Source: Aneurinibacillus sp.
Lineage (GTDB): Bacteria > Bacillota > UBA5301 > DYFA01
Direction: 5' to 3'
NCBI GenBank assembly: GCA_020725425.1
Contig: DYFA01000054.1
Location: 1-64,000 of the forward strand
DNA: 64,000 nucleotides
Shown: positions 8,224 to 15,711 of the stretch, piece by piece
How the letters are laid out: the number at the start of each line of letters is the position of its first letter
Numbering within the stretch: position 1 is the first letter of the stretch
Position numbers and translations under genes: made by a program
The notes under the pieces: generated by a model
What the model was told of the DNA's origin: nothing
What the model saw: the letters and a program-made list of their open reading frames with translations, nothing else
Databases searched by the model: none

Positions 8224-9438
8224 TCAGTGGGTCATGGCGGTCGCCATCTCGAACATGGGAAGCATGACCGAGGCGACGATGAAGGCCACGATGACCCCGA
8301 CCACGAGCATGATGGCGGGCTCGAGGGCGGTGGTGAGGCCTTTGACCCGATTTTCCGCCTCCTGTTCGAAGAAGCCCGCCACGTGAGAAAGCATGGAGTC
8401 AACCGTTCCGGTGGACTCCCCCACCTCCACCATCTGCACCAGCAGGCCGGGGAACATCTTCGTCTGCCCCAGCCCCTGGGCGAGGCTGGCGCCGCCCCGC
8501 ACCGCCTCCGCCGTCTCCTCCAGGGCCCGCCGGAAGTGCACGTTGCCCACCACCCCGGCGGACATCCGGAGCGCCGACAGGGCGGGGATCCCCGACTTGA
8601 GCATCGTCGCCAGCGTCCGGGCAGTCCGGGTGACCTCGATGTTCTGCGCCAGCCGGCCGAAGATGGGGAGGCGCAGGAGGCGATAATCCCGCCAGGACCT
8701 CCCCCGGGGCGTGCCGAACCAGGCGCCGGCCCCCGCGGCTCCGGCGACGACCAAAAGGAGCGCCCACAGTCCCTGGGCCTTGACGAACCGGCCCAGGGCG
8801 AGAAGCGCCCGGGCGGGCCAGGGGAGCGTGATGCCGCTGCTCTGGAAGATGTTGAGGAAGTTCGGCAGGACAAAGAGCAACAGGACCGTGATGACGACCG
8901 CCGCCACGAAGACGACGATCACCGGGTAGATCAGCGCCCCGATCACTTTCTGGCGGAGGTCGTGCTCCTTCTCGAAGTGAACCGCCAGGCCCGCAAACGA
9001 CTCGTCGAGCGTGCCGCTGAGCTCGCCGGCCTCGATCATGCTGGCGACCAGCGGCGGGAAGAAACGTCCGACTGCTCCGAAGGCGGCGGAGAGACTGTCT
9101 CCCTTCTCCACCTGCAGGCGGATCCGGGTCAGGGCGTCCCGCCAGGCGGCGGTGTCCGCCTGGTCGCCGCAGATGCGCAGGGCGTTGGTCACCGGGACCC
9201 CCGCCTGCACCAGCGTGGCGAACTGTCGGCAGAACACGGCCAGCGAGCGGGCGGGGGCCGTCCGGCCCGCCGAACCGGCTGCCCGGCGGGCGGCGGAGGC
9301 CGACTGCGGCCGGAGGCTCGTCACGAGGTAACCCTGGGAACGCAGCCGCATGACGGCGGCGCCCTGGGAGTCCCCCTCGACTACCCCCTGAAACAGCCGT
9401 CCTTGAGCGTCACGGGCCGTGTAGACGAATTGCGCCAC
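8224..9438 (-). CDS. pilC: Type IV pilus platform protein PilC (GspF family)
   Basis: A 404-residue polytopic inner-membrane protein that couples motor ATPases to pilin insertion. It opens with the PilC signature FVYTARDAQGRLFQGVVEGD, followed by two homologous T2SSF domains (about residues 70-190 and 270-395), each ending in hydrophobic helices. In the first repeat LAVFCRQFATLVQAGVPV is seen, and in the second ARTLATMLKSGIPALSALRM. It starts at a GTG after a GGAGGG sequence and lies 18 bases from the pilT stop. Length and motifs are standard. Confidence 0.95.
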   Translation of the reverse strand: MAQFVYTARDAQGRLFQGVVEGDSQGAAVMRLRSQGYLVTSLRPQSASAARRAAGSAGRTAPARSLAVFCRQFATLVQAGVPVTNALRICGDQADTAAWRDALTRIRLQVEKGDSLSAAFGAVGRFFPPLVASMIEAGELSGTLDESFAGLAVHFEKEHDLRQKVIGALIYPVIVVFVAAVVITVLLLFVLPNFLNIFQSSGITLPWPARALLALGRFVKAQGLWALLLVVAGAAGAGAWFGTPRGRSWRDYRLLRLPIFGRLAQNIEVTRTARTLATMLKSGIPALSALRMSAGVVGNVHFRRALEETAEAVRGGASLAQGLGQTKMFPGLLVQMVEVGESTGTVDSMLSHVAGFFEQEAENRVKGLTTALEPAIMLVVGVIVAFIVASVMLPMFEMATAMTH

Positions 9439-9456
9439 GCTTCAGCCCTCCGTTGG

Positions 9457-10515
9457 CTAGACTGTCCCCGTGCCGAACAACTCGAGTTGCTCGCGCTGCA
9501 GCGCCGCCACTGTCTCCTGGGCGACCAGGCCCTTGCGCACGAGCTCCTTGTACGCCGCTTCGAACGTCTGCATGCCCACCTTGCCGCCGGTCTGCAGGAG
9601 CGTCAGCATCTGGTGGGTCTTGCCTTCCCGGATGAGGTTGCGGACCGCCGCGGTGGCCACCAGGACCTCCACCGCCACCACCCGCCCGGCGCCGTCACGG
9701 CGAGGCAGCAACTGCTGGGCCAGGACTCCCTGGAGGACTGCCGCCACCTGGGTCCGGATTTGCGGCTGCTGATGGGGCGGGAAGACGTCGATGATGCGGT
9801 CGACGGTCTGGACGGCGTCATTGGTGTGCAGAGTGGCGAGGACCAAATGGCCCGTCTCCGCGGCAGTAATGGCGGTCGAGATGGTCTCGAGGTCCCGCAT
9901 CTCGCCGACGAGGATGACGTCCGGGTCCTGGCGCAGCGCCGCCCGGAGCCCCTCGCTGAACGACCCCGTGTCCAGCCCGATCTCCCGCTGGTTGATGATG
10001 GACCGCTTGTGGCGGTGCAGGTACTCGATGGGATCCTCCAGGGTGATGATGTGGCAGTCCCGCTCGTTGTTGATCAGGTCCAGCATCGAGGCCAGGGTGG
10101 TCGACTTGCCGCTCCCGGTCGGCCCTGTCACCAGCACCAGCCCCTGGTGCTTCTGGGCCAGCGTGTGGACGATCTCCGGCAGTCCGAGGGCGGTGTACGA
10201 GGGCACCTCCGTCGGGATGATGCGCAGGGCGGCACAGTAGCTGCCGCGCTGACGGAAGGCGTTGACCCGGAACCGGCCCAGCCCCTGGACTCCGTAGGAG
10301 AAGTCGAGCTGACCCTGGTGCTCGAGCCTCCCCTGCTGGTCGGGGGTGAGCATGGAGAAGACGAGGACCTGCGTCTCCGTGGCGTTCAGGGGCTCCTGAC
10401 CCGGCAAGGGGACGAGCCGCCCGTCCACCCTGAGCATCGGCGGCATGAACGCCGTCAGATGCAGGTCGGAGGCTCGCCTATGGACCGCTTCACGCAGCAG
10501 TTCCTCGATGGACAA
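9457..10515 (-). CDS. pilT: Pilus retraction ATPase PilT
   Basis: A 352-residue hexameric ATPase that depolymerises pili and drives twitching. Seen in order: Walker A GPTGSGKST (about residue 130), Asp box IITLEDPIEYL, Walker B VILVGEMRDLET, His box TGHLVLATLHTNDA, and the PilT-specific C-terminal motif AVRNLIREGKTHQM. That last motif separates retraction from extension ATPases. The start codon is TTG behind a run of eight G. It lies 28 bases after pilB in the same operon. Confidence 0.96.
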   Translation of the reverse strand: MSIEELLREAVHRRASDLHLTAFMPPMLRVDGRLVPLPGQEPLNATETQVLVFSMLTPDQQGRLEHQGQLDFSYGVQGLGRFRVNAFRQRGSYCAALRIIPTEVPSYTALGLPEIVHTLAQKHQGLVLVTGPTGSGKSTTLASMLDLINNERDCHIITLEDPIEYLHRHKRSIINQREIGLDTGSFSEGLRAALRQDPDVILVGEMRDLETISTAITAAETGHLVLATLHTNDAVQTVDRIIDVFPPHQQPQIRTQVAAVLQGVLAQQLLPRRDGAGRVVAVEVLVATAAVRNLIREGKTHQMLTLLQTGGKVGMQTFEAAYKELVRKGLVAQETVAALQREQLELFGTGTV

Positions 10516-10543
10516 CGCCGTCCCCCCCCCAGCCCGATGGGCG

Positions 10544-12280
10544 TCAATCGCTCGAGAACGTGACCCGCAGGACCTCTTCCACGGTCGTCAGCCCTTGCCG
10601 CGCCTTGGCCATGCCGTCCTGCCGCAGGCTGATCATCCCCGCCCGCTCGGCCGCCTCCCGCACCGCCTCTTCGGGGGCGTTGGCCGCGATGAGCTGCCGG
10701 AGCTCGCGGGTGACCGGCAACACCTCGTGGATCGCCAGCCGGTCGAAGTACCCGGTCTGCCGGCAACGGGGGCAACCCTTCCCCCGGTACAGCCGGAGCT
10801 TCTGCGCCCCGGCCTCTTCCTCGGTGGCCGCCAGCCCCGCCAGGATGATCTCCCGGGGCGTGGCCTCATAGGCCTCGCGGCATGACTCGCAGACCGCCCG
10901 GACCAGCCGCTGGGCCAGGATGAGCCGGACCGAGGAGCCGACCAGGAACGGCTCGACCCCCATGTCCACCAGCCGGACCAGAGTGGCCACGGCGTCGTTG
11001 GTGTGCAGGGTGGAGAAGACCAGGTGGCCGGTCAAGGCCGCTTGAACCGCCAGCCGGGCTGTCTCCAGGTCGCGGATCTCCCCGACCATGATCACGTCCG
11101 GGTCCTGCCGCAAGAGAGCCCGCAGCGCCGTAGCGAAGGTCAACCCGGCCTTGGGATTGATCTGCACCTGGTTTACGCCGACCAGCGCCCGCTCCACCGG
11201 GTCCTCCAGAGTGACCACGTTGCGCTCCGGCGAGTTGACCTCCTGCAGGGCAGTGTAAAGCGTCGTGGTCTTCCCGCTCCCCGTCGGCCCCGTCACCAGG
11301 ATCATCCCGTGGGAGTGGCACAGGGCGTTGCGGAAGTACTCCAGGTTCCGCTCGGAGAGCGCCAGGTCCCCGATCCGTTTGACGTTGGCGGTGCTGCGCA
11401 GGATGCGCAGGACGGCTTTCTCCCCGAAGGTCGTGGGCAGGGTGGAGATGCGCAACTCGACCTCGCGGCCGTCCACGGTCAGCTTCACCTGGCCGTCCTG
11501 GGGGATCCGGCGCTCCGCGATGTCCATGCGCCCCAGCACCTTGATCCGGGTGACCACGCCGGCCTGCGTGCGTTTCGGCGGGCGCATCACCTCGTGCAGC
11601 ATCCCGTCGATCCGGTACCGGACACGCACGTCCTTCTCCCCGGGCTCGATGTGGATGTCGCTGGCCCGGTCGCGCACCGCCTGGTTGATGATCAGGTTGA
11701 CCAGCGTCACGATCGGCGCGTCGTCGCTGAGTTGCCGCAACTTGTCGGCGCTCTCAGCCTCCTCGCCCTCTTCCTCCGCGGCCGGCTCCTCCTGTTCCAG
11801 GTTGCGGAGGACCGCCTCGGCCGCCCCGTTCACCCCGTAGTGGCGGTTGAGCGCCTCGGTCAGTTCGGTCTCGGTGGCCAGGACAACCTCGATCTCGAGG
11901 CCGGTCCGCTGCCGGAGGTCGTCGACCGCCACCACGTTGAAGGGGTCAGCCATCGCCACGACCAGCTTGTTCCCGGTGCGCCGGAGGGGCAGCACCTGGT
12001 GGCGCCGGGCGAACGGCTGGGCGACGAGGCCGATGACCTCCGGGCTCACGACGACCCGGGAGAGGTCCACCTTGGGTATCCCGAGCTGGAACTCGAGCGC
12101 CTCGACCAGTTGCTCCTCGGACAAGAGCTTCAGCTCGACCAGGGCCTTGCCGAGGCGGATTCCCTGCTGCTTCTGGTAGTCCAGGGCAGTCTTCAACTGG
12201 TCGGGGCTGATCAGCCCAACCTCAACCAAGAGCTCGCCGAGCCGGCGCCGTGCGGGCGAAGTGGCCGCCAAGACCGTCAA
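10544..12280 (-). CDS. pilB: Pilus extension ATPase PilB with N-terminal MshEN domain
   Basis: A 578-residue assembly ATPase. The N-terminal 150 residues form an MshEN-type domain (RRLGELLVEVGLISPDQLK, then a second copy QGIRLGKALVELKLLSEEQL), a module known to bind c-di-GMP in related ATPases. The motor core follows: Walker A GPTGSGKTTTLYTAL (about 330), VTLEDPVE, VIMVGEIRDLETA, and a four-Cys zinc site (CESC near 475 and CPRC near 510). The first gene of the leftward operon. It starts with TTG at 12280; a TTG three codons later has better spacing from AGGGGAG and is an alternative. A weak sigma-54-like GG-N10-GC element lies at 12330-12345. Confidence 0.95.
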   Translation of the reverse strand: MTVLAATSPARRRLGELLVEVGLISPDQLKTALDYQKQQGIRLGKALVELKLLSEEQLVEALEFQLGIPKVDLSRVVVSPEVIGLVAQPFARRHQVLPLRRTGNKLVVAMADPFNVVAVDDLRQRTGLEIEVVLATETELTEALNRHYGVNGAAEAVLRNLEQEEPAAEEEGEEAESADKLRQLSDDAPIVTLVNLIINQAVRDRASDIHIEPGEKDVRVRYRIDGMLHEVMRPPKRTQAGVVTRIKVLGRMDIAERRIPQDGQVKLTVDGREVELRISTLPTTFGEKAVLRILRSTANVKRIGDLALSERNLEYFRNALCHSHGMILVTGPTGSGKTTTLYTALQEVNSPERNVVTLEDPVERALVGVNQVQINPKAGLTFATALRALLRQDPDVIMVGEIRDLETARLAVQAALTGHLVFSTLHTNDAVATLVRLVDMGVEPFLVGSSVRLILAQRLVRAVCESCREAYEATPREIILAGLAATEEEAGAQKLRLYRGKGCPRCRQTGYFDRLAIHEVLPVTRELRQLIAANAPEEAVREAAERAGMISLRQDGMAKARQGLTTVEEVLRVTFSSD

Positions 12281-12393
12281 CTCCCCTGACCCTGTGCTCT
12301 CGGATTTCGGTGAACTCGCCTAGATTTCCTGCAGGCGCTTTACCAACAACTGGTCATTCGTGTGGTTTTGTCGCGCTTTCTTGTTGTTTGCTC

Positions 12394-12423
12394 TTGACGC
12401 CCCGACTCGGCGCTGCTGATAAT
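12394..12423 (+). promoter_or_regulatory. Sigma-A-type promoter of the rightward pilin genes
   Basis: TTGACG at 12394-12399 and GATAAT at 12418-12423 are separated by 18 bases, in the divergent gap between pilB and the first rightward pilin gene. Transcription would start near 12430, giving a leader of under 20 bases before the GTG at 12448. Found by eye. Confidence 0.55.
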
Positions 12424-12447
12424 GGAAAGTGGAAAGGGCTGGGACCA

Positions 12448-12831
12448 GTGAAGGGGCTCACGCTGATCGAAGTGCTGGTGGCCGTGGCGATAGTGGGGCT
12501 GGCCATCGTTCCCCTGACGCTCCAACTGGGCCAAGGGACAGCCTGGCTGGGGGACGCAAGCACCCGCGTCCTGGCATTGGACCTGCTCCAGCGCGCCGCC
12601 GAGGAGACCAAAGCGACTTCCTATGCCAGCGTGGGGCCGATTTCCCCGCCCCAGGCCTATCCGCCCGGGTCGACCTCTTTTCTGCTCTCCCGTGAACTCG
12701 CCGCCGTTCCCATGAACGACTCCGACGGTCAACCCCTGGCCCGGCAGGTCACCCTGAGGATTCTGCGCAGCTCCGACCAGAAGGTGATGGCTGAGTGCAC
12801 GTTCCTGATCTATCGCGACGGCGGATACTGA
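12448..12831 (+). CDS. Minor pilin-like protein (PilV/GspI type)
   Basis: A 127-residue prepilin with the very short leader VKG before LTLIEVLVAVAIVGLAI, where Glu is at +5. The size and the sequence following the helix fit PilV/GspI-type minor pilins that prime pilus assembly. The GTG start is chosen because it gives a normal leader; upstream in-frame codons have no pilin feature and precede the likely transcription start. It is the first of three overlapping genes (36-base overlap with the next). Processing would be by the PilD enzyme encoded at 2.7 kb. Confidence 0.82.
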   Translation: MKGLTLIEVLVAVAIVGLAIVPLTLQLGQGTAWLGDASTRVLALDLLQRAAEETKATSYASVGPISPPQAYPPGSTSFLLSRELAAVPMNDSDGQPLARQVTLRILRSSDQKVMAECTFLIYRDGGY

Positions 12832-13358
12832 GGGTCTCCCCCGGCGTCTCACTGGTCGAAGTCCTGGTGGCGATCTCGGTCACCGGCTTCCTCGTGGCCG
12901 TGTTCGTCAACGCCCTGAGCCTCGGTCTGCGGAGCCAGGCCGCCGCCAACTCGCGCTACATCCGGGACCGCTCCTGGCAGCGGGCGGAAAGCCAGATGCT
13001 GGACGGTACGACGGGGCTGCGCGCCGCCGGAGACGTGGAAGTCGCGGCCGGCCCGACCGCCAGCTATGAGAAGGCTTTCGCCTTCTCCGCCGGCGGCCGT
13101 AACGTCACCTACCGCTACCTGGTTCCGGGACGGACGTACACCGTCACCGGCGGGGAGCCGGTCACCGTCACCACCGGCACGCTGGTGCGGGAGGAGACGG
13201 CCGGGTCGAGCGCGACCATCACCACCGGACCGGGGCAGGTGGTCCTCGAAGGACTGCTCGCCTTCGACGTGACTCTGGCCGGTGAGACCGTCGCCCTCTC
13301 GGCCGACCTCGGTCAGGGGTTCGCCCCGACCACGACGATAAGGTTGAGGAACCTGTGA
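12795..13358 (+). CDS. Minor pilin-like protein (PilW/GspJ type)
   Basis: A protein of about 187 residues with a class III signal: leader ending SPG, then VSLVEVLVAISVTGFLVAVF with Glu at +5. The remainder is rich in Thr/Val beta-type segments, as in PilW/GspJ minor pilins. The only standard start codon that leaves a leader is the GTG at 12795, overlapping the previous gene by 37 bases. A CTG at 12828, overlapping the previous stop, is a non-standard alternative giving a 6-residue leader. It couples to the next gene by a GTGA overlap. Confidence 0.75.
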   Translation: MHVPDLSRRRILRVSPGVSLVEVLVAISVTGFLVAVFVNALSLGLRSQAAANSRYIRDRSWQRAESQMLDGTTGLRAAGDVEVAAGPTASYEKAFAFSAGGRNVTYRYLVPGRTYTVTGGEPVTVTTGTLVREETAGSSATITTGPGQVVLEGLLAFDVTLAGETVALSADLGQGFAPTTTIRLRNL

Positions 13359-14473
13359 ACGGCAGGCCAAGGCGGTTGGACCGCACCGAACGAGGGTTCG
13401 CCCTCACCACGGCCCTCTTGCTCGTGGTGCTTTTGGGCGCGGGCGCCCTGCTCGTCCTTTCCCTGGCCGGGAGCGGCGTCCGGCGGGTGAGGGCCAGGCA
13501 CGACTACCTCGCCGCCCTCTACGCCGCTGAATCCGGGCTCAACGAGGCGCTGTGGCGCCTCAACCCTGACGCCCGGGACGAGACTGGCGTTAGGCCTGAG
13601 CTGCCGCCTTCCCGGACCTACGCGCCAGACGGCAGTGTAGACGCATCGTTCAGCGGAACGCTGGACTCGAACACCGGCTACGAGGTCTGGGTGGATCACG
13701 AGACTGACCCGGCCCACATCGCGGTGGTGTCGCTCGGCCGGCGCGGCCAGGCGCGGCGCCTGCTCCGGATACAGGTCGACCGCTACACCCTGAGCGACCG
13801 GATCATCTCCTACCGGGACGACTGGGATCAGCGCCACCACGTCACTCTGGAATACCTGTCGGGCGACGAGGAACATAACGGACCGCGCCGGGTGGATGAG
13901 CTGCCGACTCTGCAGCTCCCGGCCGGCACGTGGGACTTGTCCACCTATTCCGCCTCACCGATCTCGGGAGACTGGACAAGCCCGAAGAACTACCACTTCA
14001 CCGGCAACATCGCGGCCACGGGGAACGTTGTGATCCGCAACAACTGCACTATCGACGGGGACGTGGTGGCCGGCGGGTCGGTGAGCATCGGCAACAACAG
14101 CAGAGTGACGGGAAACGTGGTCGCCCTCTCCGGCTCGGTGACTCTGGCGCAGAACGCCACGGTCGAAGGCAGCGTGCTGGCCAAGACCGGCGACGTCAGC
14201 ATCGAGAACAACGGCGCCGCCGTCCACGGCCTGGTCTACGCCGGCGGCAACGTCAGTATCAGCAACAACGCCAGCGTCCTGGGGCTGGTCTACGGGGCGG
14301 GCACGGTTACTGTCCACAACAATGGCTCGGTGCAGGGAGCGCTCATCGGGGGAAGCGTCTACGCCGAGAATAACGCCACCCTGATTTACGACCCGTCGGC
14401 GGTCACCGGCCTCGACCTCATCGTCACCCAGACTTATCTGACTCCGCGGGACTGGCGGGAGGGCTATAATTGA
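13355..14473 (+). CDS. PilX-like minor pilin fused to a bactofilin-like beta-helix
   Basis: A 372-residue protein. Residues 1-60 are PilX/GspK-like: a basic leader (RRLDRTERG), FALTTALLLVVLLGAGALLV, and AALYAAESGLNEALWRL. It lacks the Glu at +5 of the other pilins, as some PilX/GspK proteins do. Residues about 215-345 hold six to seven imperfect 18-20-residue repeats of the type GNVxIxNNxxVxGxV (for example GGSVSIGNNSRVTGNVV), the pattern of polymer-forming bactofilin-like right-handed beta-helices. The gene starts with GTG overlapping the previous stop and ends 50 bases inside the convergent pth gene. It may be a surface-exposed pilus component or tip adhesin; that role is inferred. Confidence 0.78.
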   Translation: MNGRPRRLDRTERGFALTTALLLVVLLGAGALLVLSLAGSGVRRVRARHDYLAALYAAESGLNEALWRLNPDARDETGVRPELPPSRTYAPDGSVDASFSGTLDSNTGYEVWVDHETDPAHIAVVSLGRRGQARRLLRIQVDRYTLSDRIISYRDDWDQRHHVTLEYLSGDEEHNGPRRVDELPTLQLPAGTWDLSTYSASPISGDWTSPKNYHFTGNIAATGNVVIRNNCTIDGDVVAGGSVSIGNNSRVTGNVVALSGSVTLAQNATVEGSVLAKTGDVSIENNGAAVHGLVYAGGNVSISNNASVLGLVYGAGTVTVHNNGSVQGALIGGSVYAENNATLIYDPSAVTGLDLIVTQTYLTPRDWREGYN

Positions 14474-15032
14474 ACCGCTGCATGGCCTGTTCGACGCCGA
14501 CGGCGAGGATCGTCTCCACCGCCTCCGCCGCCCGCTCCAGCGCCTCCTCGACGAGCGGCCTCTCCTCCTTCGCGAAGGGCGAGAGGACGTAGCCGATCCC
14601 CCGGTCCTCCCCTGCTCCGGCCGGCTCCCGGCCGATGCCCACCCGGACCCGGGCCACCTCCCGCGTCCCCAGCGCTTCGAGCACCGAGGTCATCCCCCGG
14701 TGGCCCGCCGGACCGCCCCGGGGCCGGACGCGGATCCGCCCCGGCGGCAGGTCCTTGTCGTCGTAGACCACGATCACCTCAGACGGGGACAGCTTGTACC
14801 AGTGAACCAGGCCGGCGACCGCCTGCCCGGAGAGGTTCATGTAGGTCTGCGGCTTGGCGAGAGCCACCCGCTGGCCGGCGAGGACCCCCTCCCCGACCAG
14901 CGCCCCCCGGAGCTTCCTCCTGACCGGGATGCCGTTCTTCCGGCTCAGGCGGTCAACGACGAGAAACCCGGCGTTGTGCCGGGTGTTCGCGTACTCTCGA
15001 CCTGGGTTGCCGAGCCCGACGACGAGCCACAC
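14424..15032 (-). CDS. pth: Peptidyl-tRNA hydrolase
   Basis: A 202-residue enzyme that recycles peptidyl-tRNAs released from stalled ribosomes. The signature WLVVGLGNPGREYANTRHNA opens the protein and includes the catalytic His (TRHNAGF) and tRNA-contacting Asn. KPQTYMNLSGQAV, VVYDDKDLPPGRIRVR and GGPAGHRGMTS follow. The start is a GTG 4 bases after the rplY stop. The frame is open further upstream but crosses rplY out of frame. The C-terminal 16 codons overlap the end of the convergent pilin-like gene. Confidence 0.96.
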   Translation of the reverse strand: MWLVVGLGNPGREYANTRHNAGFLVVDRLSRKNGIPVRRKLRGALVGEGVLAGQRVALAKPQTYMNLSGQAVAGLVHWYKLSPSEVIVVYDDKDLPPGRIRVRPRGGPAGHRGMTSVLEALGTREVARVRVGIGREPAGAGEDRGIGYVLSPFAKEERPLVEEALERAAEAVETILAVGVEQAMQRFNYSPPASPAESDKSG

Positions 15033-15036
15033 CGGG

Positions 15037-15708
15037 CTATTTCTCCTCCTTGCCCTTCTGTTCTTCCTCGGCCTTCGCCTTGGCCACGACCTCCGGTTCG
15101 GCCCCCTCCTCGGCCTCCGGCGCCGCCTCCTCGATCTTCTCCCGGGTCGGCGCCACAATGGTGACTACCACGTCTTCCGGCGGGGTGACGGCCTTCACGC
15201 CTTTCGGCAGCGCCAGATCCTTCACCTGGAGGGCATGGCCGACGGGCAGCCTCGAGACGTCCGCCTCCACGTGCTCCGGGATATCCGCCGGCAGGGCGGA
15301 GATCTCGAGGCTGTGCAGGACGTGCTGGACGATGCCGCCCAGGTTGCGCCGCTTCTCCTCCCCGTGGACCACGATCGGCACGTGGGTGGTGACGGCGTGA
15401 TCCATCGCCACGGCGTACAGGTCCAGGTGGCGGACGGAACCCCGGACGGGGTCCCGCTGCACCTCCTTGATCAGCACGGGGGTGGGCTTCAGCTTCTTCT
15501 CCCCCTCGTCCAGGTGGAGGTGGATCAGTCCCGAGGCGCGGCCCGAGGCCAGAAGCCGTTCGACCTCCCGGGCGTTGAGGGCCACGTTCACGTTCTCCCG
15601 TCCCACGCCGTAGACCACCGCGGGGATCATCCCCCGCCCCCGCAGGCGGGCGGCCGCCTCCTTGCCCCTTTCCGTCCGCCGTTCAGCGCTGAGCGCCACT
15701 TCCGTCAC
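15037..15708 (-). CDS. rplY: Large ribosomal subunit protein bL25, CTC (long) form
   Basis: A 223-residue long-form L25/Ctc protein that binds 5S rRNA. The N-terminal L25 domain (residues 1-95) has RLRGRGMIPAVVYG and QRDPVRGSVRHLDLYAV; the C-terminal TL5/CTC domain follows with HVEADVSRLPVGHALQVKDL; the last 40 residues are an acidic, Lys/Glu-rich tail. The GTG start lies behind GAGGAG, which also contains the glmU stop. The order glmU-ctc-pth is that of Bacillus, except that prs is missing between glmU and ctc. Confidence 0.95.
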   Translation of the reverse strand: MTEVALSAERRTERGKEAAARLRGRGMIPAVVYGVGRENVNVALNAREVERLLASGRASGLIHLHLDEGEKKLKPTPVLIKEVQRDPVRGSVRHLDLYAVAMDHAVTTHVPIVVHGEEKRRNLGGIVQHVLHSLEISALPADIPEHVEADVSRLPVGHALQVKDLALPKGVKAVTPPEDVVVTIVAPTREKIEEAAPEAEEGAEPEVVAKAKAEEEQKGKEEK

Positions 15709-15711
15709 CGG

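Noticed and set aside
8227..10563. 778-codon plus-strand frame
   Set aside because: Antisense to pilC and pilT, which are unambiguous. The His/Arg/Gly-rich translation is typical of a GC-rich reverse frame.
12330..12345. Sigma-54 promoter before pilB
   Set aside because: GG-N10-GC is present and pil genes use sigma-54 elsewhere, but the match (TGGTAA/CTGCA) is weak and could arise by chance.
13990..14350. CRISPR-like or DNA tandem repeat
   Set aside because: The periodic pattern is at protein level (beta-helix repeats of 18-20 residues); DNA copies are too diverged and in frame with a pilin-like gene.
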